From Citrobacter sp. Cu233 (GTDB lineage: Bacteria > Pseudomonadota > Gammaproteobacteria > Enterobacterales > Enterobacteriaceae), in NCBI RefSeq assembly GCF_030332225.1, contig NZ_JAOWIF010000028.1, positions 496,001-560,000 on the forward strand: 64,000 nucleotides of DNA, written 5' to 3'. The notes under the pieces are model-generated. The model ran no database searches. It worked only from the letters and a program-made list of their open reading frames with translations, and was not told the origin of the DNA. The position numbers and the translations under genes are program-made. Shown piece after piece: positions 11,510 through 21,803 of this stretch; the first letter of the stretch is position 1, and every line of letters starts with the position of its first letter.

Positions 11510-11810
11510 ACGCATCAGATTATTTCTGTTACGCCGTCAGGAAGCCCGTCATAGCAGGCTAAAATTTTGGCACTGGCGAGATAAAACACCAGTAAAAATG
11601 TGTTATCCCCAAACCAATGACTTTTTTAACATTTGTCAAGACGGCAGATGAAAGTTTTATGGCAACGCATGACGCTTCTGCGACAGCCATTGCTTTTATC
11701 TAACATTCTGAATTTCAATAACTATTCTCTCGAGCCGTCTTTCGCATCAATTTAGTCGCAGGCCGCGTCTTCTCTCGCTTACATTGTGTTTTCTAACTCT
11801 AATACACAAG

Positions 11811-11835
11811 GTTATCCACAGGAATAGTGGATAAC
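11811..11835. promoter_or_regulatory. DnaA box within a perfect inverted repeat, upstream of uvrB
   Basis: TTATCCACA at 11812-11820 is a perfect DnaA box. It is part of the inverted repeat GTTATCCAC - 7 bases - GTGGATAAC. A near match, TTATCCCCA, lies at 11603-11611. DnaA binding upstream of uvrB has been described in E. coli. No gene is seen in 11417-12184: a short open frame at 11827-12051 lacks coding character. Confidence 0.6.
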
Positions 11836-12012
11836 TGCCTCCAGCCCGTGCTGACTGCCGCCTGGCAAAAACACCGACTTGCACTTTTCGGGTGGGATAA
11901 AAAAAAATTATCGCCATTTTTTTATATTTATCAGCTAACGCAGCCCTGGACGCAGCCGAGATCTTGCTCGCATTTTCACCATTTCCCTGCCTGCACCATC
12001 CCGACGCGACCA

Positions 12013-12029
12013 GGCACTGGCAATGTGCA
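12013..12029. promoter_or_regulatory. Possible NtrC site upstream of the orphan ABC gene
   Basis: GGCACTGGCAATGTGCA matches the NtrC pattern TGCAC-N7-GTGCA at nine of ten conserved bases, about 95 bases upstream of a sigma54-type promoter. A weaker half-conserved copy (TGCAC ... GTGGG) lies at 11880-11896. Confidence 0.45.
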
Positions 12030-12112
12030 CAAAATCAAGTCAGGTCGTTAAAAGCCAGACATCACTGCCGGTAGATCACGCTATCCCGCTGTTTTTCGTG
12101 TAGTTCCCATTT

Positions 12113-12130
12113 CTGGCAAGAGATTTGCAA
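12113..12130 (+). promoter_or_regulatory. Sigma54-type promoter for the orphan ABC ATPase
   Basis: CTGGCAAGAGATTTGCAA fits the -24/-12 consensus (YTGGCACGRNNNTTGCW) with a single mismatch and the correct GG-to-GC spacing. It lies about 55 bases before the start codon on the gene's strand. Confidence 0.6.
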
Positions 12131-12184
12131 TTTTCTTCTGCTCCCCGGCCTGTCGGGCGGATAACATCATGATGGAGAAAACCT

Positions 12185-12907
12185 ATGTTGAGTCTTCGTG
12201 CGGTGAATCACTATTACGGTAACCAGCACACGCTATGGGATGTGGATCTCGACCTGCAACCCGGCAAGTGTACCGGTGTGCTGGGACTTCCGGGGATGGG
12301 GAAAACAACGCTGGCCAATTGCATCATCGGCACTTTGCCGATTGAAAGCGGTACGATGGTCTGGTATCAGGCTGGGGCACCACCGTGCGATCTGCGGCCA
12401 ATGGCAATGGTCAACCGTATCGCCCTGGGTATTCGCTATGTCTCACAAGAACGGCGTATTTTTTCGCAGCTGACAGTCGAGGAAAACCTGCATATTGCGC
12501 GTAAAGCGATCGGGGAAAACGAGGCGATGAGCGGCAGCGATATATACCGCCTCTTCCCACAGTTGTACAGTCTGCGTCAGACCAAAGGGGGGGTCTTATC
12601 AGAGGATGATCAGCACCAGCTCGCGCTCGCCAGCGCACTGGTTACACGCCCACGCCTGCTGATCCTCGATGAGCCTACGCGAGGCACGGGCCAGGCGTAT
12701 GTTCACAAATTGGGCAATCTGATCGTACGCCTGAGCCAGGAGTTGGGTATCGCCATTATGCTCGCAGAACAAAGCCTGCCGTTTATTCGTCGGGTCGCGG
12801 ATTGCTATTGCCTGTTACATCGCGGACGCAATGTGGCCCAGGGACAACTGGCGCAGCTCAACGACCCGTTTCTTAACGACTGGATGGCACCAGAGGCAAA
12901 ACGCTAA
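12185..12907 (+). CDS. Orphan UrtE/LivF-like ABC transporter ATPase
   Basis: The 240-residue protein resembles urea/branched-chain amino acid transporter ATPases (UrtE, LivF) along its whole length: HYYGNQHTLWDVDLDL, Walker A GLPGMGKTT, Q-loop YVSQERRIFSQLTVEENL, Walker B LLILDEPTRG, and LAEQSLPFIRRVADCYCLLHRGR. The signature motif reads LSEDDQHQLA instead of LSGGQ, so catalytic coupling may be altered. No permease or binding protein accompanies it. GGAGAAAACCT precedes the ATG, and a sigma54-type promoter with a possible NtrC site lies upstream, suggesting nitrogen-limitation control. E. coli has no gene here. The 3' end overlaps bioD by 35 bases, tail to tail. Confidence 0.8.
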   Translation: MLSLRAVNHYYGNQHTLWDVDLDLQPGKCTGVLGLPGMGKTTLANCIIGTLPIESGTMVWYQAGAPPCDLRPMAMVNRIALGIRYVSQERRIFSQLTVEENLHIARKAIGENEAMSGSDIYRLFPQLYSLRQTKGGVLSEDDQHQLALASALVTRPRLLILDEPTRGTGQAYVHKLGNLIVRLSQELGIAIMLAEQSLPFIRRVADCYCLLHRGRNVAQGQLAQLNDPFLNDWMAPEAKR

Positions 12908-13571
12908 GGTCGAGATAGTGACCTGTCGTTGCGCGTTCTGGCTCGTCTTCCAGCCAGGGAATTTCCCCCAGCAGCGGGGCCGGAATCGCGCGCTTCAGCG
13001 TTGCCATATATTCAGCATGGCGTTTCCCTGGTGGAGCCACATCATTGGCGACCCACCCCGCCAGCGTCAACCCCGCCTGTTGTACCGCTTGCGCAGTCAG
13101 AATGGCATGGTTGATACAACCAAGCTTGACGCCAACCACCAGAATCACCGGAAGTTGTTCTGTTTGTACCCAGTCAGAAAAACTCAGCGTGGGTGAAAGC
13201 GGCGTAAACCAGCCGCCAGCGCCTTCCACCAGCACCCAGTCGGCTTGCATTTGCAGTGCCTGTAAACCAGCAGACATCACTGAAGCCAGAATCGGTCGCC
13301 CTTCATCAGCGCTGATGATATGCGGTGACGTGGGTTCGGCAAAGGTATAGGGATTGATTGCCGTATAATTCACTGCCACAGCGCTGTTGCGCTGCAAGGC
13401 AAGGGCATCAGAGTTTCGCAGGCCATCTGCCGTCATTTCACTCCCAGAGGCTACAGGCTTATAGCCGACCGTTCGATAACCCAATTGCCCCGCTGCCTGC
13501 AGTAGCGCACAGCTGGCGATGGTTTTACCAACCTCAGTGTCCGTCCCGGTGACAAAATACGTTCTGGTCAC
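12873..13571 (-). CDS. bioD: Dethiobiotin synthetase BioD
   Basis: This 232-residue protein is E. coli BioD-like with about seven extra C-terminal residues ([11 protein letters not shown] region). The P-loop GTDTEVGKT is at residues 8-16; [18 protein letters not shown] and [12 protein letters not shown] are the diaminopelargonate/ATP-binding motifs. It forms the ureido ring of dethiobiotin from DAPA, CO2 and ATP. Its start lies 38 bases inside bioC, and its 3' end runs 35 bases into the convergent orphan ABC gene, so the extension and overlap go together. Confidence 0.96.
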   Translation of the reverse strand: MTRTYFVTGTDTEVGKTIASCALLQAAGQLGYRTVGYKPVASGSEMTADGLRNSDALALQRNSAVAVNYTAINPYTFAEPTSPHIISADEGRPILASVMSAGLQALQMQADWVLVEGAGGWFTPLSPTLSFSDWVQTEQLPVILVVGVKLGCINHAILTAQAVQQAGLTLAGWVANDVAPPGKRHAEYMATLKRAIPAPLLGEIPWLEDEPERATTGHYLDLSVLPLVPSSR

Positions 13572-14319
13572 GTTGAATTACTCCTAAAAAAAGTTGATAC
13601 GTCAGCGGGTATTTTCCCTGCACAGAGGGCCAGGCTAACTGTAACTGCTGCAGCTGTGAACGGGTCAGTACGCGCTGCTCGCGTCCATCATGGAGATGCG
13701 TCGCACCGATCCCTTTGAGCGAGCGCATGGCGCTCAATGCGTCGTCAAACCACAGTGTCACCGTATGAAGCTGATACTCGACGTCCCAGCCATGCAGAGC
13801 CTTTTCAAGTTGCTCCACGGGCAAGAAACGGTTGATGTGCTCCCGGTCATCCACCGCCTGCCACGCCCGGCGTAATTCCGGCATCGAGCCGTGCGCCAGC
13901 GTACTAAATGCCACCGTGCCTCCGGGGCGCACAACCCGGCAAAGCTCGTTTAACGCCCCGCGTAAATTATCGCACCACTGAACCGCCAGATTGCTCCATG
14001 CCAGGTCAAAAGTGGCGGCGTTTTGTGGGATGGCTTCAATATCCGCCAGCAGATAGTGGTGGGCGGCATTTTGCCGCTGTGCCTCTGCCAGCATTTGTTC
14101 AGAAAGATCCAGTGCGCTGACTTCGCTTCCCTGCTCACGCCAGTAGCGACTCATGCGCCCAGGGCCGCACCCCGCATCCAGTACCCGTGGGAAATCCCGT
14201 TCGCCAAGCAGCGTCAGCAAGGCATCGGCGCTTTGGCACTGTAGCCCGGCATGTTGTTCATAATGGGAAGCGGCGCGCCCAAAGGCGGCAGCAATGGCCT
14301 GTTTATTGACCTGTGCCAT
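13534..14319 (-). CDS. bioC: Malonyl-ACP O-methyltransferase BioC
   Basis: The ATG at 14319 ([24 protein letters not shown]) gives 261 residues, ten more than E. coli BioC. The SAM-binding motif is [26 protein letters not shown] and [12 protein letters not shown] are the later class I methyltransferase motifs. BioC methylates malonyl-ACP so that the fatty-acid cycle can build the pimeloyl chain. The tail beyond LGVIQRD is the extra part and creates a 38-base overlap with bioD; at the 5' end it overlaps bioF by 17 bases. Confidence 0.95.
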   Translation of the reverse strand: MAQVNKQAIAAAFGRAASHYEQHAGLQCQSADALLTLLGERDFPRVLDAGCGPGRMSRYWREQGSEVSALDLSEQMLAEAQRQNAAHHYLLADIEAIPQNAATFDLAWSNLAVQWCDNLRGALNELCRVVRPGGTVAFSTLAHGSMPELRRAWQAVDDREHINRFLPVEQLEKALHGWDVEYQLHTVTLWFDDALSAMRSLKGIGATHLHDGREQRVLTRSQLQQLQLAWPSVQGKYPLTYQLFLGVIQRDQNVFCHRDGH

Positions 14320-15460
14320 GCAGCACCTCCAGTAAACGGTCGATATCCTGGCATTCATGAGCCTGCGTCAGCGTCAGCCGTAATCTGGCGGTGCCGACCG
14401 GTACCGTAGGAGGCCGGATAGCTGTCACCCAACAACCTTGAGCGCGTAAAGCTTCCGCCAGTTGCAGCGCTTTATGATTATCGCCCACGATCAATGGCTG
14501 GATGGCACTGTCCGAATTTGCCAGCGTGAAATCCGGAATGTCCAGGCCGGCACGAAAACGTTGGATCAACATCGCCAGTTTTTCCCGGCGTTCATCGCCC
14601 TCACGACTGCGGATCACCGCCAGCGCAGCACGTAAGGCCTGCGCCTGCGCCGGAGGCATACTGGTGCTGTAGATCAGATGACGGGCAAACTGCAGCAGAT
14701 AGTCAGCCACACTGTCAGAACACAGTATTGCCGCACCGCTGACGCCAAATCCTTTTCCGAACGTCACCACCAGCAACTCGGGCTTAACCTGCTGTTGCCA
14801 GCACGATCCGCGACCTTCTTCACCAGTGACGCCAATACCGTGCGCATCATCCACCAGCAACCAGGCCCCCTGGCGTTGCGCTGCGGCATGGATATCCGCC
14901 AGCGGCGCGCTATCGCCATCCATGCTGAACACGCCTTCGGTCACCACAAACTGTTGTCCCGGACAGGGGGCAGACAGCAGACGAGCCAGATGTTGCGGGT
15001 CGTTATGGGGAAAACGGCGTAACGCGGCGGGACTCAGGCTGGCCGCTTCCAGCAACGAAGCGTGGCTGAGGCGGTCGGCGACAATCCGGTCATCTTTGCC
15101 CATCAACGCGGTGATCACCGCCTGGTTGGCAGCAAAGCCGGAGATGAACAGCAATGCGCGTGAATAACCCAGCCATTGCGCTAACTCCTCTTCCAGCGCC
15201 TGATGCGCAATGGAATAACCGCTGACGTGACCAGAGCCGCCGCTGCCGACGCCAAACCGTTCTGCCCCCTGCTGCCACGCGCACACAATCTGCGGATGGT
15301 GACTTAGCCCAAGGTAATCATTGCTGGAAAAATTCAGATACTGACGACCGTCGGCCTGCAGCCAGCGCCCGGCTCCCTGCGTCACTGCATAACGCCGACG
15401 CAGGGCATCGGCAGAACGACGCGCCGCCAGCGCATCGTCAATTTTTTGCTGCCAGGTCAT
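14303..15460 (-). CDS. bioF: 8-amino-7-oxononanoate synthase BioF
   Basis: A 385-residue PLP enzyme of the alpha-oxoamine synthase family, joining pimeloyl-ACP and alanine. The PLP lysine is in [32 protein letters not shown] contributes the Asp that contacts the pyridine nitrogen; [11 protein letters not shown] is the N-terminal family motif. It starts within a four-base overlap with bioB, and its last 17 bases overlap bioC, so bioBFCD is a tightly coupled unit. Confidence 0.97.
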   Translation of the reverse strand: MTWQQKIDDALAARRSADALRRRYAVTQGAGRWLQADGRQYLNFSSNDYLGLSHHPQIVCAWQQGAERFGVGSGGSGHVSGYSIAHQALEEELAQWLGYSRALLFISGFAANQAVITALMGKDDRIVADRLSHASLLEAASLSPAALRRFPHNDPQHLARLLSAPCPGQQFVVTEGVFSMDGDSAPLADIHAAAQRQGAWLLVDDAHGIGVTGEEGRGSCWQQQVKPELLVVTFGKGFGVSGAAILCSDSVADYLLQFARHLIYSTSMPPAQAQALRAALAVIRSREGDERREKLAMLIQRFRAGLDIPDFTLANSDSAIQPLIVGDNHKALQLAEALRAQGCWVTAIRPPTVPVGTARLRLTLTQAHECQDIDRLLEVLHGTGQ

Positions 15461-16497
15461 ACGGTGGCCGCGTTGTAGTAGTCGTCGGTATCCGGCGTGC
15501 GCAGGGCCTGTTCCAGGCGCTGTTGCTGTTCGTTATCGCCCGCCAGCACTGCCGTTTGCTGTGGATTCAGACCCAGCTTGCGAAACAGCAGCAGGTCTTT
15601 ATCTTCGTTTGGATTCGGCGTAGTCAGCAGTTTGCAGCCGTAGAAAATCGAGTTGGCCCCGGCCATAAAACACATTGCCTGGGTCTGTTCGTTCATCTGT
15701 TCGCGTCCTGCGGAAAGGCGCACGTACGAGGTCGGCATCATGATGCGGGCCACCGCGATGGTGCGGATAAAATCAAACGCATCCACATCGTCGTTATCCG
15801 CCAGCGGCGTGCCTTTTACTTTCACCAGCATGTTGATGGGCACGCTTTCCGGCGGCGTGGGCAGGTTCGCCAGTTGCAGCAGTAAACCGGCACGGTCAGT
15901 AACCGTTTCACCTAAGCCGACGATGCCACCTGAGCAGACTTTAATCCCCGCTTCACGCACTTTATCCAGCGTATCAAGTCGCTCCTGGTAGGAACGGGTG
16001 GTGATGATATTGCCGTAGAACTCCGGCGAGGTATCGAGGTTGTGATTGTAGTAGTCGAGACCCGCGCTGGCCAGACGTTGCGCCTGCGTTTCGTCCAACG
16101 TACCCAGCGTCATACAGGTTTCCAGCCCCAGTTCTTTTACGCCCTGGACCATCTGCTCCAGGTAAGGCATATCGCGTTCATGCGGATTCTTCCACGCAGC
16201 CCCCATGCAAAACCGCGTTGAACCGGCCTGTTTCGCCTTACGCGCAGAGTCCAGAACCTGCTCAACTTCCATCAGACGCTCGGTTTCCAGACCGGTTTTA
16301 TAGCGGGAACTTTGCGGGCAGTATTTGCAATCTTCCGGACAGGCGCCGGTTTTAATCGACAGCAGTGTACTCACCTGTACCTGCCGCGGATCAAAATGCT
16401 GACGGTGCACCTGTTGCGCTTCAAACAGCAGATCCAGCAGGGGTTTTTCAAATAATTCGGTGACTTGCGACATTGTCCAGCGAGAAATGTGGGCCAT
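15457..16497 (-). CDS. bioB: Biotin synthase BioB (radical SAM)
   Basis: The 346-residue protein matches E. coli BioB in length. CPEDCKYC near residues 53-60 carries the radical-SAM cluster; the auxiliary cluster ligands are in FCMGAAW and MTLG regions, and the conserved YVRLSAGRE holds its arginine ligand. BioB inserts sulfur into dethiobiotin, the last step of the pathway. It is the first gene of bioBFCD, transcribed away from bioA from the shared BirA-controlled region. Confidence 0.98.
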   Translation of the reverse strand: MAHISRWTMSQVTELFEKPLLDLLFEAQQVHRQHFDPRQVQVSTLLSIKTGACPEDCKYCPQSSRYKTGLETERLMEVEQVLDSARKAKQAGSTRFCMGAAWKNPHERDMPYLEQMVQGVKELGLETCMTLGTLDETQAQRLASAGLDYYNHNLDTSPEFYGNIITTRSYQERLDTLDKVREAGIKVCSGGIVGLGETVTDRAGLLLQLANLPTPPESVPINMLVKVKGTPLADNDDVDAFDFIRTIAVARIMMPTSYVRLSAGREQMNEQTQAMCFMAGANSIFYGCKLLTTPNPNEDKDLLLFRKLGLNPQQTAVLAGDNEQQQRLEQALRTPDTDDYYNAATV

Positions 16498-16532
16498 ATT
16501 GATATACGTTTCATTGTGAGTTTCGTGTAGAC

Positions 16533-16566
16533 TCGTAAACCTAAATCTTTTTAATTTGGTTTACAA
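16533..16566. promoter_or_regulatory. BirA (bio) operator between bioB and bioA
   Basis: TCGTAAACC and GGTTTACAA are inverted half-sites separated by 16 bases, one mismatch from the TTGTAAACC-N16-GGTTTACAA consensus. Holo-BirA bound here represses both divergent bio transcripts when biotin is plentiful. Confidence 0.93.
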
Positions 16567-16573
16567 GTCGATT

Positions 16574-17863
16574 ATGACAACGGACGATATTGCTTTTGAC
16601 CAACGCCATATCTGGCATCCCTACACCTCTATGACCTCCCCTTTGCCGGTTTACCCGGTGGCACGCGCCGAAGGTTGCGAACTGATTTTAGCCAGCGGTG
16701 AAAGACTGATTGACGGCATGTCATCCTGGTGGGCGGCGATCCACGGCTACAATCACCCGCAGTTGAACGCCGCGATGAAAACGCAGATTGATGCCATGTC
16801 ACATGTGATGTTTGGCGGTATTACCCATGCGCCGGCCATTACGTTGTGTCGTCAGTTGGTGGATATGACACCCAAGGCGCTGGAGTGCGTTTTTCTCGCG
16901 GATTCAGGTTCGGTTGCCGTCGAAGTGGCAATGAAAATGGCACTGCAATACTGGCAGGCAAAAGGCGAAGCGCGCCAGCGTTTCCTGACGTTTCGTAATG
17001 GCTATCACGGTGACACCTTCGGCGCCATGTCGGTCTGCGATCCCGACAACTCAATGCACAGCCTGTGGAAGGGTTACCTGCCAGAAAACCTGTTCGCCCC
17101 CGCCCCGCAGAGCCGCATGAACGGTGAGTGGGATGAACTGGATATGGTGCCATTTGCCCGCCTGATGGCCGCGCATCGCCACGAGATAGCGGCGGTGATC
17201 CTCGAGCCGATTGTGCAAGGTGCAGGCGGTATGCGTATGTATCACCCCGAATGGCTGAAGCGTATTCGTAAGATGTGTGACCGTGAAGGTATCCTGTTGA
17301 TTGCCGATGAAATCGCCACCGGTTTTGGTCGCACGGGTAAGCTGTTTGCCTGTGAACATGCCGGCATTACGCCGGATATACTGTGCCTCGGCAAAGCGTT
17401 AACTGGCGGCACGATGACCCTTTCCGCAACGCTCACCACGCGCCAGGTGGCGGAAACCATCAGCAACGGTGATGCTGGCTGCTTTATGCACGGCCCGACC
17501 TTTATGGGTAATCCGCTGGCCTGCGCCGTCGCCTCGGCCAGCCTGTCCCTGCTGGAATCGGGCGAGTGGCGCACGCAGGTTGCCGCAATCGAAGCCCAGC
17601 TACGTGCCGAACTGGTCCCCGCAGCAGATTCCGACTATGTCACCGACGTGCGGGTGCTTGGCGCCATTGGTGTCATTGAAACTACGCGTCCGGTGAATAT
17701 GGCCGCATTACAGAAGTTCTTTGTTGAACAAGGCGTGTGGATACGGCCATTTGGCAAACTCATCTACCTGATGCCGCCGTACATTATCCAGCCAGATCAA
17801 CTGCGTCGCCTGACAAAGGCCGTGAACGATGCTGTGCGCAATGAAACATTTTTTAGTGAATAA
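16574..17863 (+). CDS. bioA: DAPA aminotransferase BioA
   Basis: The ATG at 16574 ([20 protein letters not shown]) gives 429 residues as in E. coli; an in-frame upstream start at 16556 falls in the operator and is rejected. BioA is a class III PLP aminotransferase using SAM as amino donor to make 7,8-diaminopelargonate. The PLP lysine lies in [18 protein letters not shown] near residue 274; [15 protein letters not shown] supplies the cofactor aspartate. Single gene, divergent from bioBFCD. Confidence 0.98.
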   Translation: MTTDDIAFDQRHIWHPYTSMTSPLPVYPVARAEGCELILASGERLIDGMSSWWAAIHGYNHPQLNAAMKTQIDAMSHVMFGGITHAPAITLCRQLVDMTPKALECVFLADSGSVAVEVAMKMALQYWQAKGEARQRFLTFRNGYHGDTFGAMSVCDPDNSMHSLWKGYLPENLFAPAPQSRMNGEWDELDMVPFARLMAAHRHEIAAVILEPIVQGAGGMRMYHPEWLKRIRKMCDREGILLIADEIATGFGRTGKLFACEHAGITPDILCLGKALTGGTMTLSATLTTRQVAETISNGDAGCFMHGPTFMGNPLACAVASASLSLLESGEWRTQVAAIEAQLRAELVPAADSDYVTDVRVLGAIGVIETTRPVNMAALQKFFVEQGVWIRPFGKLIYLMPPYIIQPDQLRRLTKAVNDAVRNETFFSE

Positions 17864-17920
17864 TCAGCGGTAAGTTATGAGGTTTCTGGCTACACTTTTT
17901 GGCTAACGAGAGGAGTCAGC

Positions 17921-18397
17921 ATGAAATTAATCAGCAACGATCTGCGCGATGGGGAAAAGCTACCACATCGTCATGTCTTTAACGGCATGGGATATGACGG
18001 GGACAATATTTCCCCACATCTGGCGTGGGACGATGTACCCGCCGGGACCAAAAGCTTTGTCGTAACCTGTTACGATCCTGATGCGCCAACCGGCTCCGGC
18101 TGGTGGCATTGGGTGGTGGTTAACCTGCCTGCAGATACCCGGGTTTTACCACAAGGGTACGGCTCCGGGCTGGTTGCGCTACCGGAAGGCGTGCTGCAAA
18201 CGCGCACGGATTTTGGTAAAGCAGGCTACGGCGGTGCGGCGCCACCGAAAGGCGAAACGCATCGCTATATCTTTACGGTTCACGCGCTGGATGTGGAGCG
18301 TCTTGATGTCGATGAGGGCGCCAGCGGAGCGATGGTCGGATTTAACGTCCATTTTCATTCGCTCGCCAGCGCGTCGATTACCGCGATGTTCAGTTAA
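17921..18397 (+). CDS. ybhB: YbhB, PEBP/RKIP-family protein
   Basis: The 158-residue protein equals E. coli YbhB. It has the phosphatidylethanolamine-binding-protein motifs: the DPDAPTGSGWWHWVVVNLP pocket and GYGGAAPPKGETHRYIFTVHAL. E. coli YbhB is cytosolic and its ligand is uncertain. GAGAGGAG precedes the ATG. In E. coli the next gene towards gal is ybhC across attB-lambda; here the hut cluster lies between. Confidence 0.94.
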   Translation: MKLISNDLRDGEKLPHRHVFNGMGYDGDNISPHLAWDDVPAGTKSFVVTCYDPDAPTGSGWWHWVVVNLPADTRVLPQGYGSGLVALPEGVLQTRTDFGKAGYGGAAPPKGETHRYIFTVHALDVERLDVDEGASGAMVGFNVHFHSLASASITAMFS

Positions 18398-18406
18398 GCT
18401 GTGCTG

Positions 18407-18443
18407 TGCCGGATGGCGACGCGATGCGTCTTATCCGGCCGAC
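18407..18443. repeat. REP palindrome between ybhB and hutH
   Basis: TGCCGGATGGCGACGCGATGCGTCTTATCCGGCC is a near-perfect REP palindrome, printed here only by its ends: TGCCGGATGGCG and CTTATCCGGCC. It separates the convergent ybhB and hutH ends. Confidence 0.85.
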
Positions 18444-18458
18444 AAAGCAAGGCGTTAT

Positions 18459-19979
18459 TTACAGAAACTCGGGCACCAGCTTCAGCAAGGTTCCCTGTGC
18501 TAGTAGTTCGGTCGCACACTCGATATCCGGGGCGAAAAAACGGTCCTGGGTATAGTGTGAAACCTGCTCACGCAGCGTCTGACGCGCCTGCTCCAGTAGC
18601 GGGCTTGAGGTTAATCCTTCACGTAGATCGATCCCCTGACAAGCCGCCAGCCACTCCACAGCAATCACGCCACGCGTATTCGCCGCCATCTCCCACAGTC
18701 TACGACCTGCTGCAGGTGCCATTGAGACATGATCTTCCTGATTTGCTGACGTTGGTAAACTGTCCACGCTGTGCGGGTGCGCGAGTGCTTTATTTTCGCT
18801 CGCCAGCGCAGCTGCGGTTACCTGGGCAATCATAAAGCCGGAGTTAACCCCACCATTTTTCACCAGGAAAGGCGGCAGTTGCGACATGTGTTTATCCATC
18901 ATCAGCGCAATACGCCGCTCGGATAACGCCCCGATTTCGGCAATCGCCAGCGCCAGATTATCCGCTGCCATCGCCACCGGTTCCGCATGGAAGTTACCAC
19001 CAGAAATAACATCACCTTCTTCGGCAAACACCAGCGGGTTGTCCGACACGGCGTTGGCCTCCACCAGCAACACCTCCATCACCTGGCGCATTTGTGTCAG
19101 ACACGCGCCCATCACCTGAGGCTGGCAGCGCAGAGAATAGGGGTCCTGCACTTTTTCACAGTTATGATGTGACTGTGAAAGCGCGCTGGAGTCGGTCAGC
19201 ACATGGCGATACAGCGTTGCGGCGTCAATCTGCCCACGTTGTCCTCGCGCAGCGTGAATGCGGGCGTCAAACGGACGACGGGAACCCAGTACCGCTTCAG
19301 TGGTGAGCGCCCCGCACACCGTCGCAGACGCAAACAGCTCCTGCGCCTCAATCAACCCACGTAATGCAAAGGCGGTGGACGCCTGGGTGCCGTTCAGCAA
19401 CGCCAGCCCTTCTTTTGCCTCCAGCGTAATCGGCTCCAGTCCGGCCTTCTTCAGCGCATCTGTCGCCGGGAGCCATTCCCCCTGCCAGCGCGCCTTGCCT
19501 TCTCCCAGCAACGTCAGCGACATATGCGCCAGCGGAGCCAGGTCGCCCGATGCCCCCACCGATCCTTTCGCCGGAATTAGCGGGTACACCCCGGCGTTGA
19601 CCAGCGCAATCAGCGCTTCAATGACGCTCAGGCGAATACCGGAAAAACCACGCGCCAGGCTGTTAATTTTCAGCACCATAATCAGGCGCACCATCGCATC
19701 ATCTAACGCTTCGCCTACGCCTGCTGCATGAGACAATACCAGCGAACGCTGTAAATTTTGCAGATCGTCAGTCGCGATACGTGTCTGAGCCAGCAGCCCA
19801 AACCCGGTATTAATGCCATACGCCGTGCGGCCTTCCGCGACAATGCTATTGACGCAGGCGACACTTGCATTAATTGCGTCAATCGCACTGGCATCGAGTC
19901 TCAGTTGAACCGGCTGCTGCCAGATATCGCGCAACTGCGCAAAGCTTAGGTGGCCAGGCGTTAAGGTAATTGTGTTCAT
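18459..19979 (-). CDS. hutH: Histidine ammonia-lyase HutH
   Basis: Starting at ATG 19979 ([18 protein letters not shown]) gives 506 residues, the Salmonella length; the frame runs nine codons further upstream into hut[13 protein letters not shown] carries the Ala143-Ser144-Gly145 that cyclises into the MIO electrophile. YGINTGFG and [10 protein letters not shown] are further active-site blocks. It deaminates histidine to urocanate. It follows hutU by one base, and the pair forms the hutUH transcript. Confidence 0.97.
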   Translation of the reverse strand: MNTITLTPGHLSFAQLRDIWQQPVQLRLDASAIDAINASVACVNSIVAEGRTAYGINTGFGLLAQTRIATDDLQNLQRSLVLSHAAGVGEALDDAMVRLIMVLKINSLARGFSGIRLSVIEALIALVNAGVYPLIPAKGSVGASGDLAPLAHMSLTLLGEGKARWQGEWLPATDALKKAGLEPITLEAKEGLALLNGTQASTAFALRGLIEAQELFASATVCGALTTEAVLGSRRPFDARIHAARGQRGQIDAATLYRHVLTDSSALSQSHHNCEKVQDPYSLRCQPQVMGACLTQMRQVMEVLLVEANAVSDNPLVFAEEGDVISGGNFHAEPVAMAADNLALAIAEIGALSERRIALMMDKHMSQLPPFLVKNGGVNSGFMIAQVTAAALASENKALAHPHSVDSLPTSANQEDHVSMAPAAGRRLWEMAANTRGVIAVEWLAACQGIDLREGLTSSPLLEQARQTLREQVSHYTQDRFFAPDIECATELLAQGTLLKLVPEFL

Positions 19980-19980
19980 A

Positions 19981-21666
19981 TCAGCGTTTCCCCTGCGTGG
20001 CGGCAATCATCGGCAAATTCAGCCCTTCTTCGACGGCGCATTCCACAGCAATGTCATACCCGGCATCGGCATGGCGCATGACGCCTGTCGCCGGATCGTT
20101 ATGCAATACCCGCGCGATACGCGCAGCGGCTTCATCGGTACCGTCGCACACAATGACCATCCCTGCATGCTGGGAGAAGCCCATGCCGACCCCGCCGCCA
20201 TGATGCAGCGACACCCAAGTCGCGCCGCTGGCGGTATTGAGCAGTGCGTTCAGCAGCGGCCAGTCGGAGACAGCGTCAGAACCGTCGCGCATCGCTTCGG
20301 TTTCGCGGTTCGGGCTGGCAACAGAGCCTGAATCCAGATGGTCACGGCCAATGACGATAGGTGCAGACACTTCACCGCTGCGCACCATCTCATTAAATGC
20401 CAGACCCAGCTTTTGTCGCCATTCCAGACCAACCCAACAGATACGTGCCGGTAAGCCCTGGAAGTTAATCCGCTCACGTGCCATGTCCAGCCAGTGGTGC
20501 AGATGCTTATCATCAGCCACGATCTCTTTCACTTTGGCATCGGTCTTATAAATATCCTGCGGATCGCCGGAAAGCGCCACCCAGCGGAAAGGGCCAATGC
20601 CGCGGCAGAACAACGGACGAATATAAGCAGGCACAAACCCTGGGAAATCAAAGGCGTTTTCCACCCCCATCTCTTTGGCCATCTGGCGAATGTTATTACC
20701 GTAATCAAACGTCGGTACGCCCATTTTGCTAAACGCCAGCATCGCCTCAACATGCGTCGCCATTGAACGTTTTGCCGCCTGTACCGTACCCTGTGGATCG
20801 GACACCGCTTTCGCCTGATACTCTTCCCAGCGCCAGCCGGACGGCAGGTAACCGTGCAGCGGATCGTGGGCGCTGGTCTGGTCAGTGACCATATCCGGGC
20901 GCACGCCACGCTTCACCAGTTCCGGCACAATGTCTGCCGCGTTCGCACACAGCGCAATAGAAACGGCTTTACCCTCGCAGGTGTATTTGTCGATACGCGC
21001 CAAAGCGTCGTCCAGTGAGGTGGCCTGCTCATCCACGTAACGGGTACGCAGACGGAAATCAATGCGGCTTTGCTGGCATTCAATATTCAGAGAACACGCG
21101 CCCGCCAGCGTTGCAGCGAGCGGCTGCGCGCCACCCATGCCCCCCAGCCCGGCGGTCAGAACCCAGCGTCCACTCAGGTTCCCCTGATAATGCTGACGTC
21201 CGGCCTCAACGAAGGTTTCATAAGTGCCCTGTACGATGCCCTGACTGCCGATGTAGATCCAGCTCCCGGCCGTCATCTGGCCATACATCGCCAGACCTTT
21301 GGCGTCCAGCTCGTTAAAGTGTTCCCAGGTCGCCCAGTGCGGCACCAGGTTGGAGTTGGCAATCAACACGCGTGGCGCATTGTCATGAGTTTTGAACACG
21401 CCGACCGGTTTCCCGGACTGAACCAGCAGGGTTTCATCAGATTCCAGTTGGGTCAGTGCCTTGACGATGGCGTCATAGCATTCCCAGTCACGCGCTGCAC
21501 GGCCAATCCCACCGTACACTACCAACTCATGCGGATTTTCCGCCACATCAGGATCCAGATTGTTCATTAACATGCGCAGCGGCGCTTCGGTCAGCCAGCT
21601 TTTGGCCGTTAAGGTAGTGCCTCGTGGGGCACGAATATCCTGCTGACGATACTTGCTGTGAGACAT
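19981..21666 (-). CDS. hutU: Urocanate hydratase HutU
   Basis: ATG 21666 ([19 protein letters not shown]) gives 561 residues; an upstream start at 21729 would cover the operator region and is rejected. Urocanase uses tightly bound NAD+; the [18 protein letters not shown] dinucleotide motif and the [18 protein letters not shown] block are present. It hydrates urocanate to imidazolonepropionate. AGGAGTGCTCT precedes the start, and a HutC-type palindrome lies 46 bases upstream, so hutUH has its own promoter. Confidence 0.97.
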   Translation of the reverse strand: MSHSKYRQQDIRAPRGTTLTAKSWLTEAPLRMLMNNLDPDVAENPHELVVYGGIGRAARDWECYDAIVKALTQLESDETLLVQSGKPVGVFKTHDNAPRVLIANSNLVPHWATWEHFNELDAKGLAMYGQMTAGSWIYIGSQGIVQGTYETFVEAGRQHYQGNLSGRWVLTAGLGGMGGAQPLAATLAGACSLNIECQQSRIDFRLRTRYVDEQATSLDDALARIDKYTCEGKAVSIALCANAADIVPELVKRGVRPDMVTDQTSAHDPLHGYLPSGWRWEEYQAKAVSDPQGTVQAAKRSMATHVEAMLAFSKMGVPTFDYGNNIRQMAKEMGVENAFDFPGFVPAYIRPLFCRGIGPFRWVALSGDPQDIYKTDAKVKEIVADDKHLHHWLDMARERINFQGLPARICWVGLEWRQKLGLAFNEMVRSGEVSAPIVIGRDHLDSGSVASPNRETEAMRDGSDAVSDWPLLNALLNTASGATWVSLHHGGGVGMGFSQHAGMVIVCDGTDEAAARIARVLHNDPATGVMRHADAGYDIAVECAVEEGLNLPMIAATQGKR

Positions 21667-21711
21667 GGTAGAGCACTCCTCGCGAACGTTCGGACAGATA
21701 AGTAACATATA

Positions 21712-21725
21712 CTTGTCTATACAAG
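21712..21725. promoter_or_regulatory. HutC operator of hutUH
   Basis: CTTGTCTATACAAG is an inverted repeat (CTTGT-CTAT-ACAAG), the form expected for the GntR-family repressor HutC, which releases DNA when urocanate binds. It lies between hutC and hutU in the hutU promoter region. Confidence 0.8.
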
Positions 21726-21803
21726 CCATCGCAAGGTTGAATTTAACAATTAAGATACATTTTTATTATATTGCGTCAGCAATCACGGTTTTCATCTCCT
21801 GCA

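Noticed and set aside
11827-12051. 74-codon gene between uvrB and the ABC gene
   Set aside because: It starts within the DnaA-box palindrome, has no ribosome site, low coding character and covers the NtrC-like site.
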